64,000 nt of DNA. Origin: Paenibacillus sp. FSL K6-1096. Lineage in GTDB: Bacteria; Bacillota; Bacilli; Paenibacillales; Paenibacillaceae. This document shows, piece by piece, positions 34,517-43,166 of the stretch. Within the stretch, counting starts at the first letter, position 1, and each line of letters begins with the position of its first letter. The DNA is taken from assembly GCF_037977055.1 (NCBI RefSeq), contig NZ_CP150274.1, positions 6,200,001 to 6,264,000 of the forward strand, read 5' to 3'. The notes under the pieces were generated by a model. It did no database searches and was not told where the DNA came from. It was given only the letters and a program-made list of their open reading frames with translations. The position numbers and the translations under genes are program-made.

Positions 34517-35470
34517 ATGGGAAATCCGTTAGCGGCCTCCCGGCCGTCAATGTCTGCTGTCCACCGGAAGCAGAGACTGAAGCGTCTGGTCCGCAACCGC
34601 TGGCTGTATATCATGCTGCTGCCCGGACTGCTGTACTTTATTATTTTCAAATATATCCCGATGTACGGGGTACTGCTCGCCTTCAAGAACTACCAGCCGT
34701 TCCTCGGCTTTCTGGATAGCGAATGGGTCGGGATGAAGCATTTCGACCGCTTCTTCGGCGACCCGCTATTCTGGAAGCTGCTGAAGAATACGTTCGTGCT
34801 GGCGGCCTACAATATTCTGTTCTTTTTTCCGCTGCCGATTATTCTGGCCCTGATGCTTAATGAGCTCAGATCGCAGGCGTACAAGAAGACGATTCAGACG
34901 CTGGTCTACATCCCGCACTTCATGTCTTGGGTCGTCATTGTCTCGATTGCCTACCTGTTCTTCACCACCGAGGGCGGGCTGGTCAATGAAGCGATTGCGT
35001 CCATGGGCGGCGAGAAAATCCAGTTCCTGCTCAGTCCAAGCTGGTTCCGCACCTTCATTACCGGTGAAGTGATGTGGAAGGAGACCGGCTGGGGAACGAT
35101 TATCTTCCTGGCGGCGCTGGCCGGCGTAGACACACAGCTCTATGAGGCTGCCAAAATCGACGGGGCCGGGCGGGCGCGCCAGCTATGGCATATTACGCTC
35201 CCGGCTATCCGTTCCACCATCGTTATTCTGCTGATCCTGCGGCTGGGCAACTTCCTGGATACCGGGTTCGAGCAAATCTTCCTGATGCTGAATCCGCTCA
35301 ACCGGGAGGTCGGGGAAGTCTTCGACACCTATGTCTACACCACCGGGATCTCCCAGGGAGAGTATAGCTACAGTACCGCTGTCGGATTGTTCAAGTCCGT
35401 GGTCGGGCTGGTGCTGGTGTTCGGCTCGAACTTCCTGGCCAAGCGCTTCGGTGAGGAAGGCATTCTCTAA
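34517..35470 (+). CDS. oligosaccharide ABC transporter permease (LplB type)
   Basis: The 317-residue protein starts with a basic tail (HRKQRLKRLVRNRWLYIMLL) and has six membrane segments. The EAA loop is EAAKIDGAGRARQLWHITLP, and the family signature FKYIPMYGVLLAFKNYQPF is present. LplB/LplC pairs in Paenibacillus typically import plant-polymer oligosaccharides or uronates. It starts 28 bases after the GH5 gene. Confidence 0.92.
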   Translation: MGNPLAASRPSMSAVHRKQRLKRLVRNRWLYIMLLPGLLYFIIFKYIPMYGVLLAFKNYQPFLGFLDSEWVGMKHFDRFFGDPLFWKLLKNTFVLAAYNILFFFPLPIILALMLNELRSQAYKKTIQTLVYIPHFMSWVVIVSIAYLFFTTEGGLVNEAIASMGGEKIQFLLSPSWFRTFITGEVMWKETGWGTIIFLAALAGVDTQLYEAAKIDGAGRARQLWHITLPAIRSTIVILLILRLGNFLDTGFEQIFLMLNPLNREVGEVFDTYVYTTGISQGEYSYSTAVGLFKSVVGLVLVFGSNFLAKRFGEEGIL

Positions 35471-35497
35471 GGCTCACAGCGAAAGGAGGAAGTACCC

Positions 35498-36379
35498 GTG
35501 TTAAAAGAAACATCAATCCCCAGCCGGCTATTCGATCTGTTCAATATCATCGTGCTGGCGGTCATTGCAATCATTACGATTGTTCCGTTCATCTATGTCG
35601 TGGCCGGCTCGTTCGCGACCCAGCGGGAGCTGCTGGAAAAAGGGTTTATTCTCTTCCCTACAGAATTCTCACTGGACGCGTACCAATATATTTTCTCCAC
35701 CAGCACACTGATGCGGAGTCTGGGTATCACTATCTTCATCACTGTGACTGGTACACTGATCAATATTGTCTTGACCTGCCTGATGGCCTATCCGTTATCG
35801 CGCAGGGATATGGATTTCCGCTCGCCGATTCAGCTGCTGGTGATCTTCACCATGCTGTTCAGCGGCGGGATGATCCCGACCTTCCTGGTCGTCAAGGAGC
35901 TGGGCATGATCGATACGTACTGGTCGCTTCTGCTCCCCGGCGCGATCAGCGCCTTTAATCTGATTATCGTGCGCAGCTTCTTCCAGCAGCTTCCGCCGGA
36001 TCTGGAGGAGTCGGCCAAAATCGACGGCGCCAGCGACCCCGGCATCCTCATGCGGATCGTCATTCCGCTGTCGCTGCCGGTGCTGGCTACGTTCTCGCTG
36101 TTCTACGCGGTCGGACACTGGAACACCTATTTCAGCTCGATTCTCTATATTAATGATTCCACGATGTGGCCTATTCAGGTGCTGCTGCGCCAGATCGTGA
36201 TGCTGTCACAGGGCGGCAGCCTGGGCGACACCTCTTCGCTGGAGAGCAACTTCGTCCCGCCGGACCAGGCGGTGAAGATGGCTGTGATCGTCGTATCCAC
36301 CATTCCGATTCTGATCGTCTACCCGTTCCTGCAGAAGCATTTCGCCAAAGGCGCGCTGCTGGGATCGGTGAAGGGCTGA
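35498..36379 (+). CDS. oligosaccharide ABC transporter permease (LplC/CarB type)
   Basis: A 293-residue membrane protein with six hydrophobic segments and the EAA-type loop ESAKIDGASDPGILMRIVIP. The ending QKHFAKGALLGSVKG is typical. The start is GTG behind AAAGGAGG, 27 bases after the first permease. No ATPase is encoded nearby, so a shared MsmX-type ATPase is likely. Confidence 0.92.
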   Translation: MLKETSIPSRLFDLFNIIVLAVIAIITIVPFIYVVAGSFATQRELLEKGFILFPTEFSLDAYQYIFSTSTLMRSLGITIFITVTGTLINIVLTCLMAYPLSRRDMDFRSPIQLLVIFTMLFSGGMIPTFLVVKELGMIDTYWSLLLPGAISAFNLIIVRSFFQQLPPDLEESAKIDGASDPGILMRIVIPLSLPVLATFSLFYAVGHWNTYFSSILYINDSTMWPIQVLLRQIVMLSQGGSLGDTSSLESNFVPPDQAVKMAVIVVSTIPILIVYPFLQKHFAKGALLGSVKG

Positions 36380-36444
36380 GGTGTGGGAGCTTTAGCACAG
36401 CTAAATTGGCTAGGCCTTGGGCTTGAGCTTGAACTTGGGTGAAA

Positions 36445-36610
36445 TGTTGCAATTTTTGCAAAGTTGACTCCTGGACAGTCAGGCGTATAGCAGGAATGTT
36501 GCACAAAAGACAACATTATTCCCGCGAAACCGCCGGATAGAGGTGAGATGTTGCCTTTTATGCAACAAATTTGGATTTAGCACGATCTTGTGTGTGAAAT
36601 GTTGCATTTT
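36445..36610. repeat. cluster of TGTTGCA inverted repeats between permease and binding protein
   Basis: In the 440-base gap three short palindromes share the TGTTGC word: TTGCAATTTTTGCAA (36446-36460), AATGTTG...CAACATT (36495-36517) and TGTTGC-N7-GCAACA (36549-36567). A half-site follows at 36599-36605. Nothing else in this gap reads as a gene. They may be regulator sites for the binding-protein gene, mRNA processing hairpins, or a dispersed repeat family. Confidence 0.55.
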
Positions 36611-36718
36611 GAGCAGGATTTCAAGAAAGTTACTAATTCACAATCAAAGAAGGAGAACTTGAGAAAAACTATAAAAGGCCAGCGTGCGGAGGGGAATTTT
36701 GGAACTGTAGGAGCGGTA

Positions 36719-36752
36719 GCGGCCGGAAGTCCAAACATTCTCTGGAGTCACG
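36719..36752 (+). repeat. dispersed short repeat, copy 1
   Basis: GCGGCCGGAAGTCCAAA (17 bases) is identical to 43093-43109. The next 17 bases match at 12 positions, ending GGAGTCACG here versus GGAGTGACG. Both copies lie in gaps upstream of genes of the same locus. Confidence 0.6.
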
Positions 36753-36820
36753 CCCTCGCCTTTTATCAGACTCCCAAGTTCGACGTACTCACACCACCAC
36801 ATAGAAGGAGAACAACAAAC

Positions 36821-38350
36821 ATGACAACAACCAAAGGGGCAAAAAGCTTCAACAGACTGGCAGCTGCTGCGCTCTCCACAGCGCTGGTGCTGGGCGTATT
36901 AGCCGGATGCGGCAGCAACAACAAGGCGGCGGAGAGCGCCACGGGAACAGACAGTGCCGCAGCGCCTGCCGGACCCTACAAAATGTCCATGATGCTGACC
37001 AGCTACAACCCGGAGCCGATGGACCCGGAAGGTGAAATCTATAAGAAGCTCGAAGAGCGGACGAACACCGATCTCAAAATCACCTGGGTCCCTTCCACGA
37101 CCTATTCCGATAAACTCAGCGCGACCATTGCCTCCGGCGAGATGCCAAGTGCGGTGCTTGTGCTGGACCAGAAGCTGCCCTATATCGTCAATTCGGTCCG
37201 CTCCGGCATGTTCTGGGAGCTGGGACCTTACCTGAAGGATTATCCGAACCTGAGCCGGATGAACGAGGTTGCGCTGAACGCCATCTCCATTGACGGCAAG
37301 GTGTACGGCATCTACAGGGCCCGCGATCTGGCCCGCGACGGTCTGATGCTGCGCAAGGACTGGCTGGACAATCTGGGGCTGCAGGAGCCGAAGACTGTGG
37401 ATGACTTTTACAAGGTGCTTCAGGCCTTCGTGAAGGATGACCCGGACAAAAACGGCAAGGCGGATACCATCGGTCTGGCCGAGCAGCAGGTGGCTGCGGG
37501 CTGGCGGGCGATGCTGACCTGGATGGGCGGGCCGGCGGACTGGGAGATCAAGGACGGCAAGGCGAGCCCGGCGCATCTGAACCCGGCTTTTCTGGAGACG
37601 ATGAAGTTCTATAAGAAGCTGTACGATGAGAAGCTGATTAACCTCGATTTCGCGGTGGTCAAGGACGGCAAGCAGATGATCAACGCAGGTAAGGCCGGAG
37701 CATGGATCGCCAACCTCAATGATGCCAACGGGATTGAAGAAAGTGTACAGAAGGTGACGCCAACCGGTTCAATTACGATGGTTAACGCGCTGGAAGGCCC
37801 GGAAGGGCTGCGCAGTCCCGGCGGCTCCGGCTCCTACGGTCTCTTCATGATTCCCAAGACTTCCGTGAAGACGGAGGAGGAACTGAAGGCGGTGCTGAAC
37901 TTTTTTGACAAGGTGTCGGATGAAGATATGCAGAATATGCTGGTCAACGGTCTGGAAGGCCGCCAGTTCACGCTGGAGAACGGAAATTATGTCAAAACAG
38001 CCGATCCCAAGCTGCTGGCGGAATACGGGATGGGCGACTCCTCGCAGCTCGCTGTTCTGAGGGATAAAGTGGTGACCTACGGCAAGCCGCTGGTGCATCT
38101 GCGTGATGAGATGTGGACAAAGAATGCGGAGATCGCCGTGGTGAATCCGGTGCAGCCTTTCATTTCCGATACGTACAGCGAACGTGGCTCTGAGCTTAGC
38201 AAAATCATTGACGACGCCCGGGTCCGCTTCATTATGGGCGATCTGGACGAGAACGGCTGGAACCAGGCCGTGGCAAAATGGGAGCAGGACGGCGGCGCCA
38301 AGGTGATTGAAGAATACACAGCGGCTTACAACAACGCCAACGCCAAATAA
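36821..38350 (+). CDS. oligosaccharide ABC transporter substrate-binding lipoprotein (LipO type)
   Basis: A 509-residue precursor with a lipoprotein signal (ALVLGVLAGC, lipidated Cys) and a long family 1 extracellular binding-protein domain: MLTSYNPEPMDPEGEIYKKL, ITWVPSTTYSDKLSATIASG, then LRKDWLDNLGLQEPKTVDDF. This group pairs with LplB/LplC permeases. The open frame extends upstream to 36590, but AGAAGGAG at 36802-36810 and the signal peptide place the start at 36821. High expression is expected. The ligand is probably a plant-derived oligosaccharide made by the GH5 enzyme. Confidence 0.9.
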   Translation: MTTTKGAKSFNRLAAAALSTALVLGVLAGCGSNNKAAESATGTDSAAAPAGPYKMSMMLTSYNPEPMDPEGEIYKKLEERTNTDLKITWVPSTTYSDKLSATIASGEMPSAVLVLDQKLPYIVNSVRSGMFWELGPYLKDYPNLSRMNEVALNAISIDGKVYGIYRARDLARDGLMLRKDWLDNLGLQEPKTVDDFYKVLQAFVKDDPDKNGKADTIGLAEQQVAAGWRAMLTWMGGPADWEIKDGKASPAHLNPAFLETMKFYKKLYDEKLINLDFAVVKDGKQMINAGKAGAWIANLNDANGIEESVQKVTPTGSITMVNALEGPEGLRSPGGSGSYGLFMIPKTSVKTEEELKAVLNFFDKVSDEDMQNMLVNGLEGRQFTLENGNYVKTADPKLLAEYGMGDSSQLAVLRDKVVTYGKPLVHLRDEMWTKNAEIAVVNPVQPFISDTYSERGSELSKIIDDARVRFIMGDLDENGWNQAVAKWEQDGGAKVIEEYTAAYNNANAK

Positions 38351-38415
38351 GCAGGAATGGAATTCCCCATATGCTAGAATAAAATCAACAACGCAGATTG
38401 CGGGGGGAGTTAGTG

Positions 38416-40710
38416 ATGCGGATACGGATATCCAGCTATTTATTGAAGTTAATCCTGTTTACTCTGGTGATCGGTGCCTTTCCGGTGCTGATCCTGGGAT
38501 GGTATTCCTATCACTACTCCTCCCGGTCAGTGCTGCAGCAGGTGGAGGAACGCAACTCCCAGGTGCTCAGGCAGAGCCAGCTGCGGGTGGAGCAGACGCT
38601 GAAGATGATCGATTTCTCCACCACGCAGCTGCTGGGGCTGCCCACGGTAACCAAGGCGATTGCTACGAAGCTGGATATTAAGGATATGGACATGATTCAT
38701 GAGCTGTACAAAAATCTCTCCTCGATCCAGACCTTCGAGCTCGGCATTAAGGATGTCTATCTGTTCAGTCTGGAACAGGATTGGCTGATTACCAACTCCG
38801 GCATGGATGCTTACAGCCAGCCGGGGCTGAAGGAGAAGCTGCGCCCGTTCGCCGGCATGCCAAGCGGCTCGATGTGGCTCAGCGGCAATTCAGCCAGCAT
38901 CCAGGGAGCGGACGGAATGGTTGAACTGAATCACGCCGTGATGAATATCAAAAAATGGCCGATCAACGCCAGCCGCCCGCGCGGCTTAATCGCGGTGGTG
39001 CTGTCGTCCCAGCAGCTCGCTGACCTGATCGGCAATGAGCCCGGGCCGGGCAGTGTGTTCATTCTGGATGAGGATGGCCGGGCGATCACCCATTCCAATC
39101 CTTCGCTGCTGGGCAGAGACCTGTCGGCTGAAGGGTATATTGCTGCGATCCGGGAGCGGGAGGACACAGCCGGTGTGTTCAACGGGATGGCCGGGGAGCG
39201 TAAAGCCTCCATCTCCTTCCGCAAGTCTGCCTATAACGGCTGGACCTATGTGTCGGTGATTCCGACAGAAGCCGTGACCCGCCAGGCCACCGCCATCGGC
39301 CGGACCTCGATCCTGATCAGCCTCGGGGTGCTGGCTGCTACGATGCTGGCGGCGCTGGTCGGCTCACGCCGGATGTACAGTCCGGTGCGACATATCTACC
39401 GTTCCCTGCTGCCTGACACCAAAGACCCGCGTCCCAAAAAAGATGAATTCATTGCCATCTCCGACCGCATTCAAGGCATTCTGTCCGACCAGTCCAAGCT
39501 CCAGGTGGAGCTGGCGGGCCAGCAGCAGCAGCTGGCAGAGTTCCTGGTCCGCAAGCTGATGCTGGGGGAAGCCAGATTTCAGGGCCTCCCGGAACGCCTG
39601 CAGGATTACGGCTACGGGTTCACCGGCCAATGGAGTGTGATGCGGGTACTGCTGGTACAGATAGACCGGCTGGATCACGGCAGGTTTACGGAAGAGGACC
39701 GCGATCTGCTGCTGTTCGCGATCAGCAATATTGCCCAGGAGGTCATCCCGGAAGGAGACCGGCTGCCGCCGATTGTCATCCGTGAATCAGTGGTTCTGCT
39801 GACCGGCACCAGCTCGCAGTCCGAGGAAGCCTTCAAGGAGGCTGTGTATGCCCGGGCCGCTGAGGTGCAGGCCTCTGTCAAGAGCTATCTGCAATTGCAG
39901 ACGAGTATCGGCATCAGCCGTTCCTGCCGGGCCTGGACTGAGGTGGGGCGGGGCTATGAGGAGGGCGGGAATGCGCTGAAGTACCGGGCCCGGCTCGGGG
40001 AAGAGGTCATTCTGTTCATAGAGGATGTGCAGCCTGCCAGCCGCAAGGAGATCGTCTATCCCAAGCAGCTCGAAGATGAGCTGTCCGAAGCGATCAAGTC
40101 GCATGACCGGGAGCAGGCCGGGGTGCTGCTGTCGAGGATCATGAATGCGCTGGCCGGCGAGGAGGCGGACCACCAGGAATATCAGATGTCGCTGGTCCGC
40201 TTGCTGATGGACCTGATCCGGCTGCTCCAGGATGCAGGCATCTCCCATCATCTGCTGAATGCCGGGGAGAACTCGCTGTTCGAGGAGCTGCTGGCGATGC
40301 ACAGCCCCGGCGATATTGAGGCCTGGTTCGGGGAGACCATGGTGTATCCGGCCATAGAGCTGTTGAAGCAGCGGCAGGAGACCCAGTTCACCAGCATCTC
40401 GGAAGAGGTGAAGCAATTGATTGCCGAAGCGTTCGATACGGATCTGACGCTGGAGAAATGCTCGGCCCGGCTGAACTATCATCCGCAGTATATCGGCCGG
40501 GTGTTCCGCCAGGAGACCGGGATCAGCTTCACCGATTATCTGGCGCAATACCGGCTTACCGTAGCCAAGAGATGGCTGAAGGATACCGATCTGACGATTA
40601 CCGAAATTGCCATGAAGCTGAAATATAATAACCCGGCGAACTTCATCCGTTATTTCCGCAAAATGGAGGGGATGACACCAGGCCAGTACCGGGCGGGTCT
40701 GACGGAATAA
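38416..40710 (+). CDS. membrane-anchored AraC-family regulator
   Basis: The 764-residue protein has an N-terminal membrane segment (LILFTLVIGAFPVLILGWYS), an extracellular Cache-like sensor of about 240 residues, a second membrane segment near 290-310, a cytoplasmic linker with a degenerate GGDEF-like part, and a C-terminal AraC HTH pair (about 665-764; LTLEKCSARLNYHPQYIGRV and LTITEIAMKLKYNNPANFIR). These one-protein sensors normally regulate adjacent LplB/LplC transport operons, so this one probably activates the GH5-transporter-GH94-GH2 genes. ATG at 38416 is chosen over the upstream TTG because of GGGGGAG. Confidence 0.9.
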   Translation: MRIRISSYLLKLILFTLVIGAFPVLILGWYSYHYSSRSVLQQVEERNSQVLRQSQLRVEQTLKMIDFSTTQLLGLPTVTKAIATKLDIKDMDMIHELYKNLSSIQTFELGIKDVYLFSLEQDWLITNSGMDAYSQPGLKEKLRPFAGMPSGSMWLSGNSASIQGADGMVELNHAVMNIKKWPINASRPRGLIAVVLSSQQLADLIGNEPGPGSVFILDEDGRAITHSNPSLLGRDLSAEGYIAAIREREDTAGVFNGMAGERKASISFRKSAYNGWTYVSVIPTEAVTRQATAIGRTSILISLGVLAATMLAALVGSRRMYSPVRHIYRSLLPDTKDPRPKKDEFIAISDRIQGILSDQSKLQVELAGQQQQLAEFLVRKLMLGEARFQGLPERLQDYGYGFTGQWSVMRVLLVQIDRLDHGRFTEEDRDLLLFAISNIAQEVIPEGDRLPPIVIRESVVLLTGTSSQSEEAFKEAVYARAAEVQASVKSYLQLQTSIGISRSCRAWTEVGRGYEEGGNALKYRARLGEEVILFIEDVQPASRKEIVYPKQLEDELSEAIKSHDREQAGVLLSRIMNALAGEEADHQEYQMSLVRLLMDLIRLLQDAGISHHLLNAGENSLFEELLAMHSPGDIEAWFGETMVYPAIELLKQRQETQFTSISEEVKQLIAEAFDTDLTLEKCSARLNYHPQYIGRVFRQETGISFTDYLAQYRLTVAKRWLKDTDLTITEIAMKLKYNNPANFIRYFRKMEGMTPGQYRAGLTE

Positions 40711-40760
40711 AGGGACGGCCGCTGGTAGCGGAAGCCGAACAGGAAAGGTGTGCTTTTCAC

Positions 40761-43085
40761 TTGAATTCAATTACTGCAAGTCAGGACAAGTCTTATGGTG
40801 CGTTCCGAAACGGGGGCAGGCAGTATGTCATTACAACGCCCCGGACACCGGCAAGATGGTTTAATTATCTGTTCAACGACACGTATTACACGGAGGTATC
40901 CCAGACCGGCCAGGGAGACAGTGTGGCCTTCCGGCCCCGTCACCGTACGATAACAAGGGGCTTCCGCTACTTTTATCTGAAGGATCAGGTTACAGGTGAG
41001 GTCTGGTCTCCGCTATATCAGCCGCTTAGGACAGAGCCTGAATTCTATGAATGTATTCATAGTCTGGGAACGACCGAGATCCTCTCGGAAGCGCAGGGGA
41101 TCAGGTCGTCTGTGCATGTGTTTGTCCCGCGCACAGGACAGCAGGAGATTTGGACGGTTACGCTGCGCAATACCGGCACTGCTCCGAGAGAGCTGTCGCT
41201 GTTCAGTGCGTTTGCACTGGAGAATGGGGGTGTGATGGGCAGCCGCTGCCACTTCGATGAAGCCTCGCAGACGGTCTCCAGCTATTCCTTCCCTTATCAC
41301 GTAACCTATGAGCAGAAAGCCGGATGCGACGACCATACGCACACGGTCTATGTCTACCCGGATGCTCCTGCGGCTTCCTATGATTGCAGCCAGCGGGCCT
41401 TCTTCGGCGGCGATGATCTGAATGAGCTGCCCGAAGCAGTGCGCAGGGAAGTGTGCTCGGGCCGGGTGGCCGAGGCGGAGCATCCGCTGGGTGCGTTCCA
41501 GCATGCGATGATTCTCCAGCCCGGGGAACAGGCAGTGCGCCATTTCGTGCTGGGCTGTGCCCATTCACTGGAGGATGTCCGCCGCAGCAAGGAGGAGCTT
41601 ATGAATCAAGGGATTGCGTCCCTGCTCCAGGAGACGGAAGACTATTGGGAGCAGACCTGTGGCAGCTTCCGGGTGGAGACGCCGGATGCGGATGTGAATG
41701 CTTTTATGAACCGCTGGCTGCAAAAACAGATCATCATGCAGACCCGCACCAACCGCATGTCCAATTACTGCCCGGTCCGCAACCAGCTTCAGGATGCGCT
41801 GGGTTATGCCCTGGTTGATCCGCAAGGCGCGGCCGGGTACATGATCTCGGTGCTGGAAGGGCAGGAGAAGAGCGGCTTCATTCAGCAGTGGATTATGACG
41901 GACGGCTCGCCGCCCAAGAATCTGTGTCTGCTGAAGCATACGGACGGGCCGGTGTGGCTGATTATCTGTTTCACCGCACTGCTGAACCAGTCCGGTGACC
42001 CGGAGCTGCTGCATCGTAAGATCGGCTTCAAGGACTCTGATGATAGCGCTACCATCTATAAGCATCTGCTGCTGGCTGCGGATTACATGGCCGGTGCAAC
42101 CGGCGCCCACGGGCTGTGCCTGATGGGTGACGGGGATTGGAATGACCCGATCAACGGGCCGGGCCGGCTGGGACGCGGGGAATCTGCCTGGAATACGATG
42201 GCGCTGGTCTACGCGATCCGGGCATTGCTTCCGTTCTGTGAACGGCTGGCCGATACGGCGGCCGTGCAGCGGCTGAATGCCGCCGCTGAGCGGTTGACGG
42301 CAGCGGTGAACAGCACCTGCTGGGACGGCGGCTGGTATGTCGCCGGCTTCGACGATGAAGGCCGGGCGTTCGGCACTGCCCGGGATGAAGAGGGCAAGCT
42401 GTTCCTGAACACCCAGACCTGGGCGATTATGAGCGGCATTGCCGAGGGGGAGCGGCTGGAGCAGTGTCTGGCGGCCATTGATAGCCTGAACACGCCGTTC
42501 GGACCCCGGCTGCTGGAGCCACCGCTTCGCGGCTGGAACCCGCGTTGGGGCCGGATCAGCCTCAAGCTGGCCGGAACGACCGAGAATGGCTCCGTCTATT
42601 GCCATGCCTCGATGTTCAAGGCGTTCGCCGACTGCATCGCCGGGCGCGGGCAGGAAGCCTGGGAGACGCTCCGCCGCACGCTGCCGACGAACCCGGATAA
42701 CCCGCCGGAGCAGAATGGCCAGGTGCCGATTTACGTGCCGAATTATTATTTCGGCCTCGCCGATTCCCCGAACTACGGCAAATCCAGCCATCATGTATCC
42801 ACCGGAACGGTAGGCTGGATGCTCTGGACCACGCTCGAATATGCGCTGGGGATTCGCGCAACTTTAGACGGACTGGTCATCGATCCCTGCATTCCTGCGG
42901 AGTGGCCGGAGTACCGGGTCGAGCGCCGGTTCCGGGAGGCCGTCTACCGGGTTCATGTGCTGAACCCTGAACGGATCAGGCGCGGGACGGTGAAGCTCAC
43001 GGTAAATGGAGAGGAATGGACCGGGCCAGCGCTTCCTTATGAGGCGGGGAGGGTGTATGAGGTTACGGCTTGCCTGGGGGCATAA
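40761..43085 (+). CDS. GH94-family sugar phosphorylase
   Basis: A 774-residue cytoplasmic enzyme of the cellobiose/chitobiose phosphorylase family. The N-terminal beta-sandwich (about 1-290) leads to an alpha/alpha barrel with GDGDWNDPINGPG, in which Asp459 is the expected general acid, and phosphate-binding HVSTGTVGWM near the end. The acceptor loop reads CPVRNQLQDALGY where cellobiose phosphorylases have a GYRDxxQD pattern, which may indicate another acceptor such as an aldonic or uronic acid. It saves ATP by releasing glucose-1-P from imported disaccharides. The start is TTG at 40761 behind AGGAAAGG. Confidence 0.85.
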   Translation: MNSITASQDKSYGAFRNGGRQYVITTPRTPARWFNYLFNDTYYTEVSQTGQGDSVAFRPRHRTITRGFRYFYLKDQVTGEVWSPLYQPLRTEPEFYECIHSLGTTEILSEAQGIRSSVHVFVPRTGQQEIWTVTLRNTGTAPRELSLFSAFALENGGVMGSRCHFDEASQTVSSYSFPYHVTYEQKAGCDDHTHTVYVYPDAPAASYDCSQRAFFGGDDLNELPEAVRREVCSGRVAEAEHPLGAFQHAMILQPGEQAVRHFVLGCAHSLEDVRRSKEELMNQGIASLLQETEDYWEQTCGSFRVETPDADVNAFMNRWLQKQIIMQTRTNRMSNYCPVRNQLQDALGYALVDPQGAAGYMISVLEGQEKSGFIQQWIMTDGSPPKNLCLLKHTDGPVWLIICFTALLNQSGDPELLHRKIGFKDSDDSATIYKHLLLAADYMAGATGAHGLCLMGDGDWNDPINGPGRLGRGESAWNTMALVYAIRALLPFCERLADTAAVQRLNAAAERLTAAVNSTCWDGGWYVAGFDDEGRAFGTARDEEGKLFLNTQTWAIMSGIAEGERLEQCLAAIDSLNTPFGPRLLEPPLRGWNPRWGRISLKLAGTTENGSVYCHASMFKAFADCIAGRGQEAWETLRRTLPTNPDNPPEQNGQVPIYVPNYYFGLADSPNYGKSSHHVSTGTVGWMLWTTLEYALGIRATLDGLVIDPCIPAEWPEYRVERRFREAVYRVHVLNPERIRRGTVKLTVNGEEWTGPALPYEAGRVYEVTACLGA

Positions 43086-43092
43086 CGGAGCA

Positions 43093-43126
43093 GCGGCCGG
43101 AAGTCCAAATGTTCACCGGAGTGACG
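43093..43126 (+). repeat. dispersed short repeat, copy 2
   Basis: Same GCGGCCGGAAGTCCAAA word as at 36719, followed by TGTTCACCGGAGTGACG. It lies between the GH94 and GH2 genes. Confidence 0.6.
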
Positions 43127-43166
43127 ATTGCGCTTTAAGAATACTAGAGATCGGAGTGGAGAAGAC

